The notes: generated by a model from the sequence alone, not told the origin. DNA of 64,000 bases from an uncultured Christensenella sp. (GCA_910579585.1 CAJTVA010000003.1:4420-68419), one strand, 5' to 3'. Shown: positions 16,562 to 25,554, counted from the stretch's first letter. Program-made: numbers and translations.

Positions 16562-19006
16562 TCACTTGCTTTCGATTGATAAAACTTTATATCCCGCGTC
16601 GGTTACAAGCGCGGTGATTTCCGTGTCGTCAACTTTTTCGCGACTGCGGATAACGGCAAGCTTCTTCTTTAACTTGACGTCAACCGAAACTACGTTTTTT
16701 GCGGTAGAAAGCTTTTCCTCCACTCTTTTTGCGCAGTGCTCGCAGCACATTCCGTCGATATTAACAATTGTTTTCATAAAACCTTCCTTTTTTAATTTTT
16801 TATTTTTATAAAGCAACAGTCGCAATGCGTTGCCCACTACGAAAAGCGAGCTTAAACTCATACAGGCTGCCGCAATCATAGGATTGAAAGTAAACCCAAG
16901 TGCCGAAAAAGCGCCTGCCGCGACGGGTATCATTACCACGTTGTAGAAAAACGCCCAGAAGAGATTTTCCTTTATATTTCGTACGGTTGCGCGGCTTAAA
17001 TCGAAAAGGGTATCCAAAGTTCTTAAATCTTCGCTAACGAGGACAATATCCGCAGAATCGATAGCAACGTCAGTGCCGTTACCCATCGCAATACCGATAT
17101 CGGCTTGTTTGAGCGCGGGAGAATCGTTTATTCCGTCGCCGACCATTGCAACCACTCCGCCCACCGTCTGCACGTTTTGCACTGCTTTAAGCTTATCTTC
17201 GGGCAGAACCTCGGCGACGAATTCCTCTATATTTACGCCGGAAGCAACTGCCTTGGCGGTGTTTTCCTCGTCGCCCGTAAGCATTGCTATTCGCATATTT
17301 CGGGCTTTTAATAGCGAAACCGCCTCTGCGCTGCCCTCTTTGACCGTATCGGCAACGGCAATAAGCGCCAGTACCGATTTATTGTCGGACAGGAATATGA
17401 CCGTGTTGCCGAGTCTGGAAAGCGAAGTCGCCTTTTCCGTGACCTCTTTCGAAATCTTGCAAGGCAGAAGATTTTTATTGCCGAGGAAGTACTTTTTACC
17501 GTCGTATTCGGATGTTGCGCCTTTACCTGTAATATACTCAAAATTTCCGACTTCGAAGCCTTCTTTTGCGTAATCTACCACGCACTTTGCGAGCGGGTGG
17601 TTGGAATTTTTCTCTATACCGCAGGCAAGTTTTAAGGCAAAATCGTTTTTGCAACCGAACGTGATAACTTCCGTAACTCTTGGTTTGCCCTCGGTTATTG
17701 TTGCGGTTTTATCTAATAAAACTGTATTTATATTGCACGTTTTTTGCAGGCTTTCCGCATCTTTATAGAGAATACCTAATGACGCGCCCTTGCCCGTTGC
17801 CGTCATTATCGCGACGGGCGTTGCCAGCCCCAAGGCGCACGGGCATGAAACGACGAGAACGCTGATTGCGTAGGTTACGCAGTGTTCTGCGACGAAGCCG
17901 CCGTCGATAAGAAGCCAAACGAGGAACGTAACCAAGGCAAGAATTACCACCACAGGCACGAATACGCCGGCGACTTTGTCGGCGAATTTCTGAATCGGGG
18001 CTTTACTTGCGCCCGCTTCTTTGACCATTTTTATTATTTTGGAAAGAGTTGTGTCGGCGCCGACTTTTTCGGCACGCATTTTTATGACTCCGCTTTTAAC
18101 GAGCGCCGCCGACGTGACGCCGTCGCCTGCGGTTACTTCCACAGGCAGGCTTTCACCCGTAATTGCACATTTGTCCACAAACGAACTTCCGCTTACGACG
18201 GTGCCGTCAACGGGGATATACTCGCCCTGTTTGACTATTAATATATCACCCTTTTTGACGTCTTTTACTGATACCGTCTTTTGCTGACCGTCAACCTCTA
18301 CCGTGACTGAATCGGGGGCAAGCTTTAAAAGCTTTTCTATCTCTCCGCCCGTTTTTTTCTTGGACTTTTCTTCAAGCCATTTGCCGACTGTGACTAAGGT
18401 TAAAATCATTGCCGCCGACTCGAAGTGCAAATTCATAGCGTTGTGCATTGCATCCATATCAAGAAAAATGAACGCCGTCAGCACAACCGAATATATGAAC
18501 GAAACTCCAGAGCCCAGGGCGACGAGTGTGTCCATATTTGGCACTTTTTTGAAGATTGCGACTACGCCGTTTTTGAAAAATGCGTAGTTTACGCAGATTA
18601 TAACCGCCGAAAGCAACGCCTGATACAGCGCAAACCAATTTGAATAGCCCTCTTGCGGGTCTAAAAAGAATGGTAACGGCGCACCGAACATATGCCCCAT
18701 TGAAACGTACATCAACGGCACGAGCAGGCAGAGTGATATTATAAAGCGGACGAAAAGGTTTCTATCTCGGCTTTTTTCCTTTGTTACCGGCTCCTCTCCT
18801 TCATTATATACGCCGTAGCCGAGTGATTTTACGGCGAAAAAAATCTCTTCTTCCGTTACTACGCTTTCGTCAAAGTCGACTTTCATAGACTTGCCCATCA
18901 GGCTGACTTCGCAAAGCGTAACACCTTTTAAGTTTTTAACCGTTCGTTCTATGCCCGACGAACAAGCCGAGCAAGTCATACCGGTTACAACGTAACTTTT
19001 TATCAA
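16562..19006 (-). CDS. copA: Copper-type P1B ATPase with additional C-terminal CopZ-like domain
   Basis: An 814-residue heavy-metal P-type ATPase. In order it has an N-terminal HMA domain (GMTCSAC at 9-15), the TGES actuator motif at 283-286, the transmembrane CPC motif at 388-390, the phosphorylation motif, and GDGIND near residue 620. The CPC motif and HMA domains point to monovalent copper export. Two things are odd. The phosphorylation motif reads DKTAT (432-436) instead of DKTGT. A second HMA domain (GMCCEHC at 752-758) follows the last membrane helices and begins at a methionine with its own ribosome binding site. It is followed by an ArsR gene. Confidence 0.9.
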   Translation of the reverse strand: MIKSYVVTGMTCSACSSGIERTVKNLKGVTLCEVSLMGKSMKVDFDESVVTEEEIFFAVKSLGYGVYNEGEEPVTKEKSRDRNLFVRFIISLCLLVPLMYVSMGHMFGAPLPFFLDPQEGYSNWFALYQALLSAVIICVNYAFFKNGVVAIFKKVPNMDTLVALGSGVSFIYSVVLTAFIFLDMDAMHNAMNLHFESAAMILTLVTVGKWLEEKSKKKTGGEIEKLLKLAPDSVTVEVDGQQKTVSVKDVKKGDILIVKQGEYIPVDGTVVSGSSFVDKCAITGESLPVEVTAGDGVTSAALVKSGVIKMRAEKVGADTTLSKIIKMVKEAGASKAPIQKFADKVAGVFVPVVVILALVTFLVWLLIDGGFVAEHCVTYAISVLVVSCPCALGLATPVAIMTATGKGASLGILYKDAESLQKTCNINTVLLDKTATITEGKPRVTEVITFGCKNDFALKLACGIEKNSNHPLAKCVVDYAKEGFEVGNFEYITGKGATSEYDGKKYFLGNKNLLPCKISKEVTEKATSLSRLGNTVIFLSDNKSVLALIAVADTVKEGSAEAVSLLKARNMRIAMLTGDEENTAKAVASGVNIEEFVAEVLPEDKLKAVQNVQTVGGVVAMVGDGINDSPALKQADIGIAMGNGTDVAIDSADIVLVSEDLRTLDTLFDLSRATVRNIKENLFWAFFYNVVMIPVAAGAFSALGFTFNPMIAAACMSLSSLFVVGNALRLLLYKNKKLKKEGFMKTIVNIDGMCCEHCAKRVEEKLSTAKNVVSVDVKLKKKLAVIRSREKVDDTEITALVTDAGYKVLSIESK

Positions 19007-19035
19007 TTTGAACTCCCGATAGATTTTTGACGGTA

Positions 19036-19551
19036 TTAAAGATATTTAACCGTTTCTTCAAGCGGTTTGCGCGAAAAGTGCCCAAGCGCGGGCTTTGCGT
19101 TGTCCGCAGGATAGCCGAGGGGAAGAATTGCCACAATTTGCTCGGTTTTGGGGATTGAAAAGGCTTTTCTTACCTTTTCGGGGTCGAAATAGCCGACCCA
19201 ACACGAGCCTATCCCCAGCTCCCAAGCTTGCAACATCGCCTGCGTGCAGACTATAGATACGTCGATTTCGCCCGTATGATAATCTTTGGTGAAAGGGTTC
19301 TTCCACTCTTCTTCCTTAACACTAGTAAAAATAACGACGGTTTTTGCCCCGAAAACGAACTTTGTAACGCTTTCAAGCGTCTTAATAGCTTCGTCCGACT
19401 TCAAGACGTAAAGTCTTTGCGGCTGATTGTTGCAAGCAGTGGGCGCAACCCTTGCCGCTTCTAATATAGTTCGCAATTTGTCGTCCTCGATTTTCTTGTC
19501 CGAGAACGCGCGCATCGAATAGCGCGATTTTGCAAGTTCTGAAAAATCCAT
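19036..19551 (-). CDS. Nitroreductase family FMN oxidoreductase
   Basis: A 171-residue nitroreductase-like flavoprotein. The N-terminal FMN-binding signature (KSRYSMRAFSDKKI and RVAPTACNNQP) and the GSCWVGYFDPEKVR segment are characteristic. The family reduces quinones, nitro compounds or other electrophiles with NAD(P)H. It is divergent from an HxlR-type regulator, a common arrangement in which the regulator senses electrophiles and derepresses the reductase. The short gap to copA (29 bp) allows cotranscription. Confidence 0.88.
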   Translation of the reverse strand: MDFSELAKSRYSMRAFSDKKIEDDKLRTILEAARVAPTACNNQPQRLYVLKSDEAIKTLESVTKFVFGAKTVVIFTSVKEEEWKNPFTKDYHTGEIDVSIVCTQAMLQAWELGIGSCWVGYFDPEKVRKAFSIPKTEQIVAILPLGYPADNAKPALGHFSRKPLEETVKYL

Positions 19552-19572
19552 AGAATCTCCTTAAAATTATTG

Positions 19573-19665
19573 ACAAAAGCTTTTGTATGAAATTATAATA
19601 TCACAAACTTTTCTTTTGTCAAGAACGCACTTTAAAGTGCAATACTTACCTTTCGGAAAGTAAGT
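19573..19665. promoter_or_regulatory. Divergent promoter region with three palindromes between nitroreductase and hxlR
   Basis: The minus-strand promoter for the nitroreductase reads TTGACA (19617-19622), 16 bp, TATTAT (19595-19600). A perfect 14-bp palindrome ACAAAAGCTTTTGT (19573-19586) lies just downstream of the -10 box. A second perfect palindrome GCACTTTAAAGTGC is at 19627-19640. A third, imperfect inverted repeat at 19644-19665 has ACTTAC and GTAAGT arms, resembling TTAC-N10-GTAA sites bound by HxlR/DUF24 regulators. Which palindrome is the operator cannot be decided here. Confidence 0.6.
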
Positions 19666-19680
19666 TTATTTGAGGAAACT

Positions 19681-20079
19681 ATGGATAAAGAAATATTGAA
19701 ATCTTGCAGCTGTCCTTTGGACGCGACGCTTGCCGTTATCGGCGGAAAATATAAGATAGATATAGTTTACTACCTGTTTGGCAGGACGCTGAGATACAGC
19801 CAGATTGCAAAACTTGTGTCTGCGACGCCTAAGATGCTTGCCGAGCAACTGAAAGAGCTTGAAAGCGACGGGATAATCAATCGCGTTCTGTACCCCGTGG
19901 TACCGCCGAAAACCGAATATTCCTTAACCCCGCTGGGTGAAAATCTGTGCGCGGCGGTAATCGAAATGTATAAATTCGGGCAGAAGCTTTACGATTTGCA
20001 CGAGATGAAGCCGCGTTGCGGGTGTCTTGAAGACTTGCCACGGCTAGAGGAAATTTTAAATAAAATTAACCGCTGTTAA
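19681..20079 (+). CDS. HxlR family transcriptional regulator
   Basis: A 132-residue winged-helix regulator of the HxlR (DUF24) family. Typical features are the N-terminal cysteine-containing CSCPLDATLAVIGGKYK and the wing region PPKTEYSLTPLG. The cysteine next to the start of the domain (position 11-13) is the sort used as thiol redox switch in relatives such as YodB, though not all members use it. It is divergent from the nitroreductase, its likely target. GAGG precedes the ATG. Confidence 0.92.
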   Translation: MDKEILKSCSCPLDATLAVIGGKYKIDIVYYLFGRTLRYSQIAKLVSATPKMLAEQLKELESDGIINRVLYPVVPPKTEYSLTPLGENLCAAVIEMYKFGQKLYDLHEMKPRCGCLEDLPRLEEILNKINRC

Positions 20080-20083
20080 TTAT

Positions 20084-20122
20084 AAAGCCCAATTCCTATA
20101 TTGTCAATAGGAATTGGGCTTT
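20084..20122. terminator. Bidirectional terminator between hxlR and asparaginase
   Basis: A 15-bp hairpin with arms AAGCCCAATTCCTAT and its near complement around a short loop, flanked by A and T runs. It serves both convergent genes. Confidence 0.88.
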
Positions 20123-20125
20123 TGT

Positions 20126-21142
20126 TTAATACAGCTTTTCGAAGAAGTGGTTGGTTTTAAGCTCCTCTTCTATATTTTTGTCCGAACCGAGCGCCAAAAG
20201 CACTTTGACCGTAGCCATTTCAAAGCTGATGTCGTAAGCCGTGGTGCAAGCTTCGGTGAGCCCGACTGCACTGCCGTAAGTTCTTGCTCGGCTGTCTACG
20301 GGCGCGATTACTACCTCTATGCCGAGGTTTTTACAGTACTTCAAAAAGTTTTTGAAATTGGCTTCTTTGCCCTCAGTGCAGACCGTTCCGCTGTGGTAAA
20401 GCTGAACCATAACGGCTTTGGGCTTGACTTCGGTAAAGCGGTAAAAGTCGAAATTCAGAAGCGAATGAGCCTGAATCGTGACCATATCCATACAAAGTTT
20501 TTTCGCCGCACAGGGCTTTCTTTTTTCTCTGAGCTGTGCAAACGTGGGGTTAAGCGGGTTTTCATTATAGATAAACTTGCCGCCGCAAACTTTGCCGAAT
20601 GGCACGTTTAATATACTGTAATATTCACCGCTTATCTCGGTTGCCGCAATAAGGCGGCTTGCAAGGTGAATTTTGCAGTTTTCGCCGTGATTTTCAAAAC
20701 TGACGAAAATCCCGCCGAAATCTACGCTTTTGATAAACGCTACCGCGTTTGCGAAGTTTTCCACCCCTTTGCTACGGTTATCGTCCAAAGGATAAAGCGC
20801 GGATACGAAAACCACGGGAATTTCGATATCGCAGAAAATCTGGCTGAAAAGGTTTGCGGTAAAACACAGCGTGTCTGTGCCGTGGGTAATGATAATTCCG
20901 TCGTACCTGGACTTGTCGACTCCGCGTACGCAGTCCGCCATTATTTCGAGGTCGGACGGCTGAATGTTCTCGCTTAAAATATTCAAGGGGCGGAGCTCGT
21001 CGAATTCAATGCCCGCAGGGTAGCGCGAATTGTAAAGCTCGATTAAAAAGCTTTTTTCCTCGTGCCGTAAATCGACTTTATCGCCGAGCGCGCGCGAGCC
21101 TATCGTACCGCCCGTAAAAATTACGCAAATTCTGTTCTTCAT
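20126..21142 (-). CDS. ansA: Type I L-asparaginase
   Basis: A 338-residue asparaginase/glutaminase. The first catalytic threonine motif FTGGTIGS is at residues 9-16 and the second motif THGTDTL near residue 82. There is no signal peptide, so it is cytoplasmic. It hydrolyses asparagine to aspartate and ammonia. It lies 9 bp downstream of asnS in the same direction, so synthesis of Asn-tRNA and catabolism of asparagine are encoded in one transcription unit. Confidence 0.93.
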   Translation of the reverse strand: MKNRICVIFTGGTIGSRALGDKVDLRHEEKSFLIELYNSRYPAGIEFDELRPLNILSENIQPSDLEIMADCVRGVDKSRYDGIIITHGTDTLCFTANLFSQIFCDIEIPVVFVSALYPLDDNRSKGVENFANAVAFIKSVDFGGIFVSFENHGENCKIHLASRLIAATEISGEYYSILNVPFGKVCGGKFIYNENPLNPTFAQLREKRKPCAAKKLCMDMVTIQAHSLLNFDFYRFTEVKPKAVMVQLYHSGTVCTEGKEANFKNFLKYCKNLGIEVVIAPVDSRARTYGSAVGLTEACTTAYDISFEMATVKVLLALGSDKNIEEELKTNHFFEKLY

Positions 21143-21151
21143 AAGTTAAAA

Positions 21152-22522
21152 TTACAAATTGCCGACTGTACGGGGATAAAGCAAAGTGTCGCGAATGTTC
21201 TGAACTCCCGTGATATACATAAGCATACGCTCAAAGCCGAGCCCAAAGCCGCTGTGCGGCACGCTGCCGTATTTGCGGGTGTCGAGGTATTCGGTATAAG
21301 ATTCGAGGGGCATTCCGCGCTTTGTCATTGCTTCTTTCAACTTGCCGAGGTCTGCCTCTCTTTCACTGCAACCGATAATTTCGCCTATACCGGGCACCAA
21401 AAGGTCGGTTGCCGCGACCGTCTTTTTATCGGGGTTCTGCTTCATATAGAAAGCTTTTATGTCGGCGGGGTAATCGGTGACGAACACTGGCTTTTTGAAG
21501 TGTTCTTCTGTCAAATATCTCTCGTGCTCGGTCTGCAAATCGCAACCCCACTCAACTGGATATTTGAACTCCTTGCCCGATTTTTTCAGAATTTCGATTG
21601 CATCGGTATACTTCAACTTGACAAATTCGCTTTTTATTACGCCGTGAAGTTTATCCAAAAGCCCCTTTTCCGCCCTCTCGTTAAAAAACGCGAGCTCGTC
21701 GGGGCAATTTTCTATGACGTCTTTAATGATTGATTTAATGAAGTCCTCGGCAATTTCGATAATATCGTGAAGGTCGCAGAAGCAGACTTCGGGCTCGATT
21801 TGCCAGAACTCCGCCGCGTGACGGGTCGTATTGCTGTGCTCTGCGCGGAACGTGGGTCCGAACGTATAAATTTTGCCCAAGCCCATTGCGGCGATTTCGC
21901 CCTCTAACTGACCCGAAACGGTCAGCCCTGCCTTTGCGCCGAAGAAGTCGCCCGAATAGTACTCGCCTTCGCTCTTGCAGTCGGTTTTCCAAGGCTGAGT
22001 GGTTACGCGGAACATTTCGCCCGCGCCCTCGCAGTCACTTCCTGTGATTATGGGCGTGTGAACGTATTTATAGCCGTGCGAGTGGAAATATTTATGAATT
22101 GCGAAAGAAAGCTCGTTTCTGACAGCAAAAACCGCTTCGAAAAACCGTGTTCTGGGACGAAGCTGGGGAATGGTTCTCAGATATTCAAGGGTATGGAATT
22201 TTTTCTGTAAGGGATAATCCGCGGGGCATTCGCCGAGGACTTCCATATCCGAAACCAAGATTTCGAAGCCGTTCCTCTCCGACGGGACAAATTTACCCGT
22301 GACGTTCAAAGAAGTGCCTACGGCGACTGCAGGGAAAGACTTTTTCGGGTTTTCCTTGTCGATTATAAGCTGAACGTTTCTAAGGCAAGTGCCGTCGTTC
22401 AGTTCAATAAACGAGATACTTTTCGAGTCTCTTGCCGTTCTGACCCAGCCGCAGACGGTTACGCTTTTGTCTTTATAGTTTTCGGAATGAGCAAACAGCT
22501 CTCTTACGTCGGTATGTTTCAT
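21152..22522 (-). CDS. asnS: Asparaginyl-tRNA synthetase
   Basis: A 456-residue class IIb aminoacyl-tRNA synthetase. It starts with an OB-fold anticodon-binding domain (VTVCGWVRTARDSK) and has class II motif 2 (FRAEHSNTTRH) and motif 3 (GFGLGFERML). The motif 2 loop and overall length fit AsnRS rather than AspRS. The ATG at 22522 is chosen because GGAGGG lies five bases before it; an in-frame GTG at 22534 would overlap that site. No T-box leader is visible, since the rpmF terminator lies immediately upstream. Confidence 0.93.
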   Translation of the reverse strand: MKHTDVRELFAHSENYKDKSVTVCGWVRTARDSKSISFIELNDGTCLRNVQLIIDKENPKKSFPAVAVGTSLNVTGKFVPSERNGFEILVSDMEVLGECPADYPLQKKFHTLEYLRTIPQLRPRTRFFEAVFAVRNELSFAIHKYFHSHGYKYVHTPIITGSDCEGAGEMFRVTTQPWKTDCKSEGEYYSGDFFGAKAGLTVSGQLEGEIAAMGLGKIYTFGPTFRAEHSNTTRHAAEFWQIEPEVCFCDLHDIIEIAEDFIKSIIKDVIENCPDELAFFNERAEKGLLDKLHGVIKSEFVKLKYTDAIEILKKSGKEFKYPVEWGCDLQTEHERYLTEEHFKKPVFVTDYPADIKAFYMKQNPDKKTVAATDLLVPGIGEIIGCSEREADLGKLKEAMTKRGMPLESYTEYLDTRKYGSVPHSGFGLGFERMLMYITGVQNIRDTLLYPRTVGNL

Positions 22523-22549
22523 TCTGCCCTCCACTTTTTTATGAATGAA

Positions 22550-22577
22550 AATACGGACTGCCGAAGCAGTCCGTACG
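22550..22577 (-). terminator. Terminator after rpmF
   Basis: A 10-bp hairpin closed by a C(TTCG)G tetraloop on the minus strand, followed by TTTTC. It separates rpmF from asnS, whose start is 30 bp further on. Confidence 0.82.
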
Positions 22578-22579
22578 GT

Positions 22580-22771
22580 TTAATTAGCTTTTTTTTCGTC
22601 CTTGGACACCACTTCAACTTTGTCGTAGTAACCGCAATTGCCGCAAACTCTGTGAGCTTCTTTCAAGGAATGACAATGAGGGCACTCTACAAGCGTAGGA
22701 GCCGTTGCCTTATAGTTTGCAAATCTTTTATTGGTTCTGCTTTTGGACTGTTTTCCCTTGGGTACTGCCAT
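22580..22771 (-). CDS. rpmF: Ribosomal protein bL32
   Basis: A 63-residue bL32 of the large ribosomal subunit. The N-terminus MAVPKGKQSKSRTNKR is standard, and the zinc-binding version is present with CPHC and CGNC pairs. It follows the yceD gene by 25 bp, the conserved bacterial pairing. Confidence 0.97.
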   Translation of the reverse strand: MAVPKGKQSKSRTNKRFANYKATAPTLVECPHCHSLKEAHRVCGNCGYYDKVEVVSKDEKKAN

Positions 22772-22795
22772 TTTATTTCACCTCTTTTTTCTTTT

Positions 22796-23194
22796 TTAGG
22801 TAACGTCAATACCTTTACAGTCCTCATTACAAAGTAAAACGTGGGGCTGACTCATAAGTATTGCATCGTCAACGGCGGGGTTCAAGTTTATCTTGTTGCC
22901 GTCGTAATAATAATTTTCACCGTCGTTCTGTGGCACGAAAAGAATTTCCGTTAAATAGCTTACCTCTTTCTTAGTTTCCGTAAGGCAATACGAACACTGC
23001 CCTTTGATAAGATATTTGACGTTAAGTTTTATTTCCACGCAGTCGTCGTCGAAAATTTCGTACTCGCCGTCTACACATACATTACTTATTTTGCAGAGGG
23101 GTATCAACGAAATATCGGCGGGCGGGACGTAGACGAAACTGAAACTTCCCGTGTACTTTCTTTGGGCTAAAAGCCTTTTAACTTCTAATTCCAT
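22796..23194 (-). CDS. yceD: YceD/DUF177 family protein
   Basis: A 132-residue DUF177 protein. The conserved CSYCL and the late cysteine/aspartate segment (LLCNEDCKG) are present. Members are almost always upstream of rpmF; they have been linked to 23S rRNA maturation in plants and E. coli, but the biochemical role is unsettled. The ATG at 23194 is preferred over an upstream TTG at 23212, which would lie at the expected transcription start. The ribosome binding site is weak and the leader short. Confidence 0.88.
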   Translation of the reverse strand: MELEVKRLLAQRKYTGSFSFVYVPPADISLIPLCKISNVCVDGEYEIFDDDCVEIKLNVKYLIKGQCSYCLTETKKEVSYLTEILFVPQNDGENYYYDGNKINLNPAVDDAILMSQPHVLLCNEDCKGIDVT

Positions 23195-23212
23195 ACCAAA
23201 GTTGACTATCAA

Positions 23213-23241
23213 ATTATATTATAAGGGTATTTCTTTGTCAA
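23213..23241 (-). promoter_or_regulatory. yceD-rpmF promoter
   Basis: A perfect consensus: TTGACA (23236-23241, minus strand), 17 bp, TATAAT (23213-23218). The predicted start at about 23206 leaves a leader of only about a dozen bases. Confidence 0.85.
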
Positions 23242-23271
23242 CTTATTTTTTGCGCTGACAATGAAATATTT

Positions 23272-24468
23272 TTATAAAAGTTCGGCTGTTTCCCTTGCGA
23301 TAACGAGTTCTTCGTTCGTAGGGATAATGAGAACCTTGACTTTCGAAGATTTAGCAGAAATTTCGCGAATGGAACCGTCGTTTTTAGCCTTGTTTGCCTT
23401 GGCGCTGAATTTGACGCCGAGGAACTCGAGCCCTTTGCAGACATCTTCCCTTACGGTGGGGGTATTTTCGCCGACGCCGGCGGTGAATACTATGCAGTTA
23501 AGTCCGCCCATTGCAGCGGCGTATGCGCCGACGTATTTTTTTACCTGATATGCGAACATATCGAGGGCGAGCTGGCATCTTGCATTCCCTTTCTTTGCGC
23601 CTGCAATGAGGTCTCTGAAATCGCTTGAAACTCCCGAAATACCCGCAACGCCGCTCTTCTTGTTTAGGTAATTTAAAATTTCTTCGTGGCTCATTCCTTT
23701 CTTTCTTGCAAGGAACTCTACCGCAGAAGCGTCGATATCGCCCGAGCGGGTGCCCATAAGAACGCCTGCAAGCGGCGTGAAGCCCATAGAAGTATCTACG
23801 CATACTCCGCCGTCAACTGCGGATATGGACGAACCGTTGCCGAGGTGGCAGGTTACGATTTTAAGCTCTTCGGGAGTTTTACCGAGGAACTTAGCCGCTT
23901 CGCCTGCAACGAACTTGTGGCTGGTGCCGTGTGCGCCGTACTTTCTTACTCCGTACTCTTTGTAGTCGTTATAGTCTATACCGTAAAGATAAGCCTTTTC
24001 GGGCATAGTTGCGTGGAACGAGCTGTCGAAAACGAGCGCCATAGGCGTTTTGGGCATAACTTTCATACAAGCGCGAAGTCCCATTGCCGCGGCGGGGTTA
24101 TGCAAAGGCGCAAGCTCGAAAGTTTTTTCTTCCAAAGTTTTTAAAACTTCGGGGGTGACGAGCGTGGTCTTTTTGAAATATTCACCGCTTGCGACTACCC
24201 TGTGACCGACTGCACCTATCTCGTCCATCGATTTGATGACGCCGATACCGTCGTCGCGGAGAGCTTCCAGAACGAGCTGGATAGCGACCTCGTGGCTGGG
24301 CATTGCTTCTTTATAAATTCTTTCTTCACCGTTGCCCTTTGCCTTTAAAACCGAGCCGCGGATACCTATTCTTTCACAGTTACCTTTTGCGAGAACCTTT
24401 TCGGTTTCCATATCGATAAGCTGATATTTGAGTGACGAACTTCCTGCGTTAACTACTAAGATTTTCAT
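23272..24468 (-). CDS. ackA: Acetate kinase
   Basis: A 398-residue acetate kinase. The signatures VVNAGSSSLKYQL at the N-terminus, GHRVVASGEYF, CHLGNGSSISA and FTAGVGEN are all present. It converts acetyl phosphate and ADP to acetate and ATP, the main ATP-yielding step in fermentative acetate production. It follows pta by 18 bp, forming the usual Pta-AckA pathway, and its start has GGTGAAG nearby. Confidence 0.97.
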   Translation of the reverse strand: MKILVVNAGSSSLKYQLIDMETEKVLAKGNCERIGIRGSVLKAKGNGEERIYKEAMPSHEVAIQLVLEALRDDGIGVIKSMDEIGAVGHRVVASGEYFKKTTLVTPEVLKTLEEKTFELAPLHNPAAAMGLRACMKVMPKTPMALVFDSSFHATMPEKAYLYGIDYNDYKEYGVRKYGAHGTSHKFVAGEAAKFLGKTPEELKIVTCHLGNGSSISAVDGGVCVDTSMGFTPLAGVLMGTRSGDIDASAVEFLARKKGMSHEEILNYLNKKSGVAGISGVSSDFRDLIAGAKKGNARCQLALDMFAYQVKKYVGAYAAAMGGLNCIVFTAGVGENTPTVREDVCKGLEFLGVKFSAKANKAKNDGSIREISAKSSKVKVLIIPTNEELVIARETAELL

Positions 24469-24486
24469 ATTTCTTCACCTTTTATA

Positions 24487-25554
24487 TTATTCTGCCTGTA
24501 ACGCCGTAACGGCAACCGTTGCGACTATATCTTCTACGTTGCAACCGCGCGATAAATCATTTAAAGGTTTTGCGAAGCCCTGACATACGGGACCTATCGC
24601 CATATAACCGCCGAAGCGCTGTGCGATTTTATAGCCGATATTGCCTGCGTTGATGTTGGGGAAAACGAAAACGTTTGCGTGACCCGCAACCTTGGAACCG
24701 GGAGCTTTAAGCTCGCCGACTTCGGGTGCGACTGCCGCGTCGAACTGGAATTCGCCGTCCAAAGCAAGGTCGGGAGCGTTGGCTTTTGCGATTTCCGTTG
24801 CTTTCTGTACCTTGGGCACGGACTGGGTGAACTTATCGTCGTTGCCGCTTCCTTTCGTCGAGAACGAAAGCATTGCGACCTTAGGTTCTATACCAGCGAT
24901 GTCTTTCGCCGTCTTTGCGGAAGTGATTGCTATATCAGCGAGCTGTTCGGCGGTGGGTTCGATATTTATTGCGCAATCTGCGAACACTGCTACGCCGTCG
25001 GGGTTGTAGGGGTTATTCTTGTCGGGCGCAATCATTATGAAACAACTCGAAACGGTGTTGATGCCGGGCGCAGTCTTTACGACCTGCAAGCCGGGGCGAA
25101 GCGTGTTCGCCGTAGAGTGGCAAGCGCCCGAAACGTAGCCGTCTACGTCGCCCGCTTTGAGCATAAGCGCGCCGAACATAGTTCTGTCCTTTGCCTGCTC
25201 TGCCGCCTGTTCTTCCGTCATTCCCTTTGCCTTTCTCGCTTCGTATAAAATCTTTGCGTATTCCGCAGTCTTGTCCGAGGTGAGCGGGTCGATAAGCGTT
25301 ATACCCGTAAGGTCAACGTCGGGCGCAACTTTTTTGCACTCCGCTTCGCTGCCGATAAGAACTATTTTAGCGATACCCTCCCGGGTAATCCGGACCGCGG
25401 CTTCCACAACGCGCTTGTCCTCCCCCTCGCACAAAACTATCGTCTTGTGACGGGCTGCGGCTTTTTCTTTGATTTCTCTCAAAAGCGATGGCGTGCCGTT
25501 CAACGTATCGGCGACCTCCTTGCCTGCTTTCTTGATTTTATCAAGCAAAGACAT
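24487..25554 (-). CDS. pta: Phosphate acetyltransferase
   Basis: A 355-residue phosphotransacetylase. It starts with a short helical extension of about 20 residues before the catalytic domain (IVLCEGEDKRVVEAA). The motifs SGACHSTANTLRPGLQ and GELKAPGSKVAGHANVFVFP are typical. It converts acetyl-CoA to acetyl phosphate, the substrate of the downstream acetate kinase. It has the short, single-domain form common in Firmicutes. Confidence 0.96.
   Translation of the reverse strand: MSLLDKIKKAGKEVADTLNGTPSLLREIKEKAAARHKTIVLCEGEDKRVVEAAVRITREGIAKIVLIGSEAECKKVAPDVDLTGITLIDPLTSDKTAEYAKILYEARKAKGMTEEQAAEQAKDRTMFGALMLKAGDVDGYVSGACHSTANTLRPGLQVVKTAPGINTVSSCFIMIAPDKNNPYNPDGVAVFADCAINIEPTAEQLADIAITSAKTAKDIAGIEPKVAMLSFSTKGSGNDDKFTQSVPKVQKATEIAKANAPDLALDGEFQFDAAVAPEVGELKAPGSKVAGHANVFVFPNINAGNIGYKIAQRFGGYMAIGPVCQGFAKPLNDLSRGCNVEDIVATVAVTALQAE

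Noticed and set aside
22523..22580. T-box riboswitch before asnS
   Set aside because: Only the rpmF terminator lies there, and the leader is too short for a T-box.
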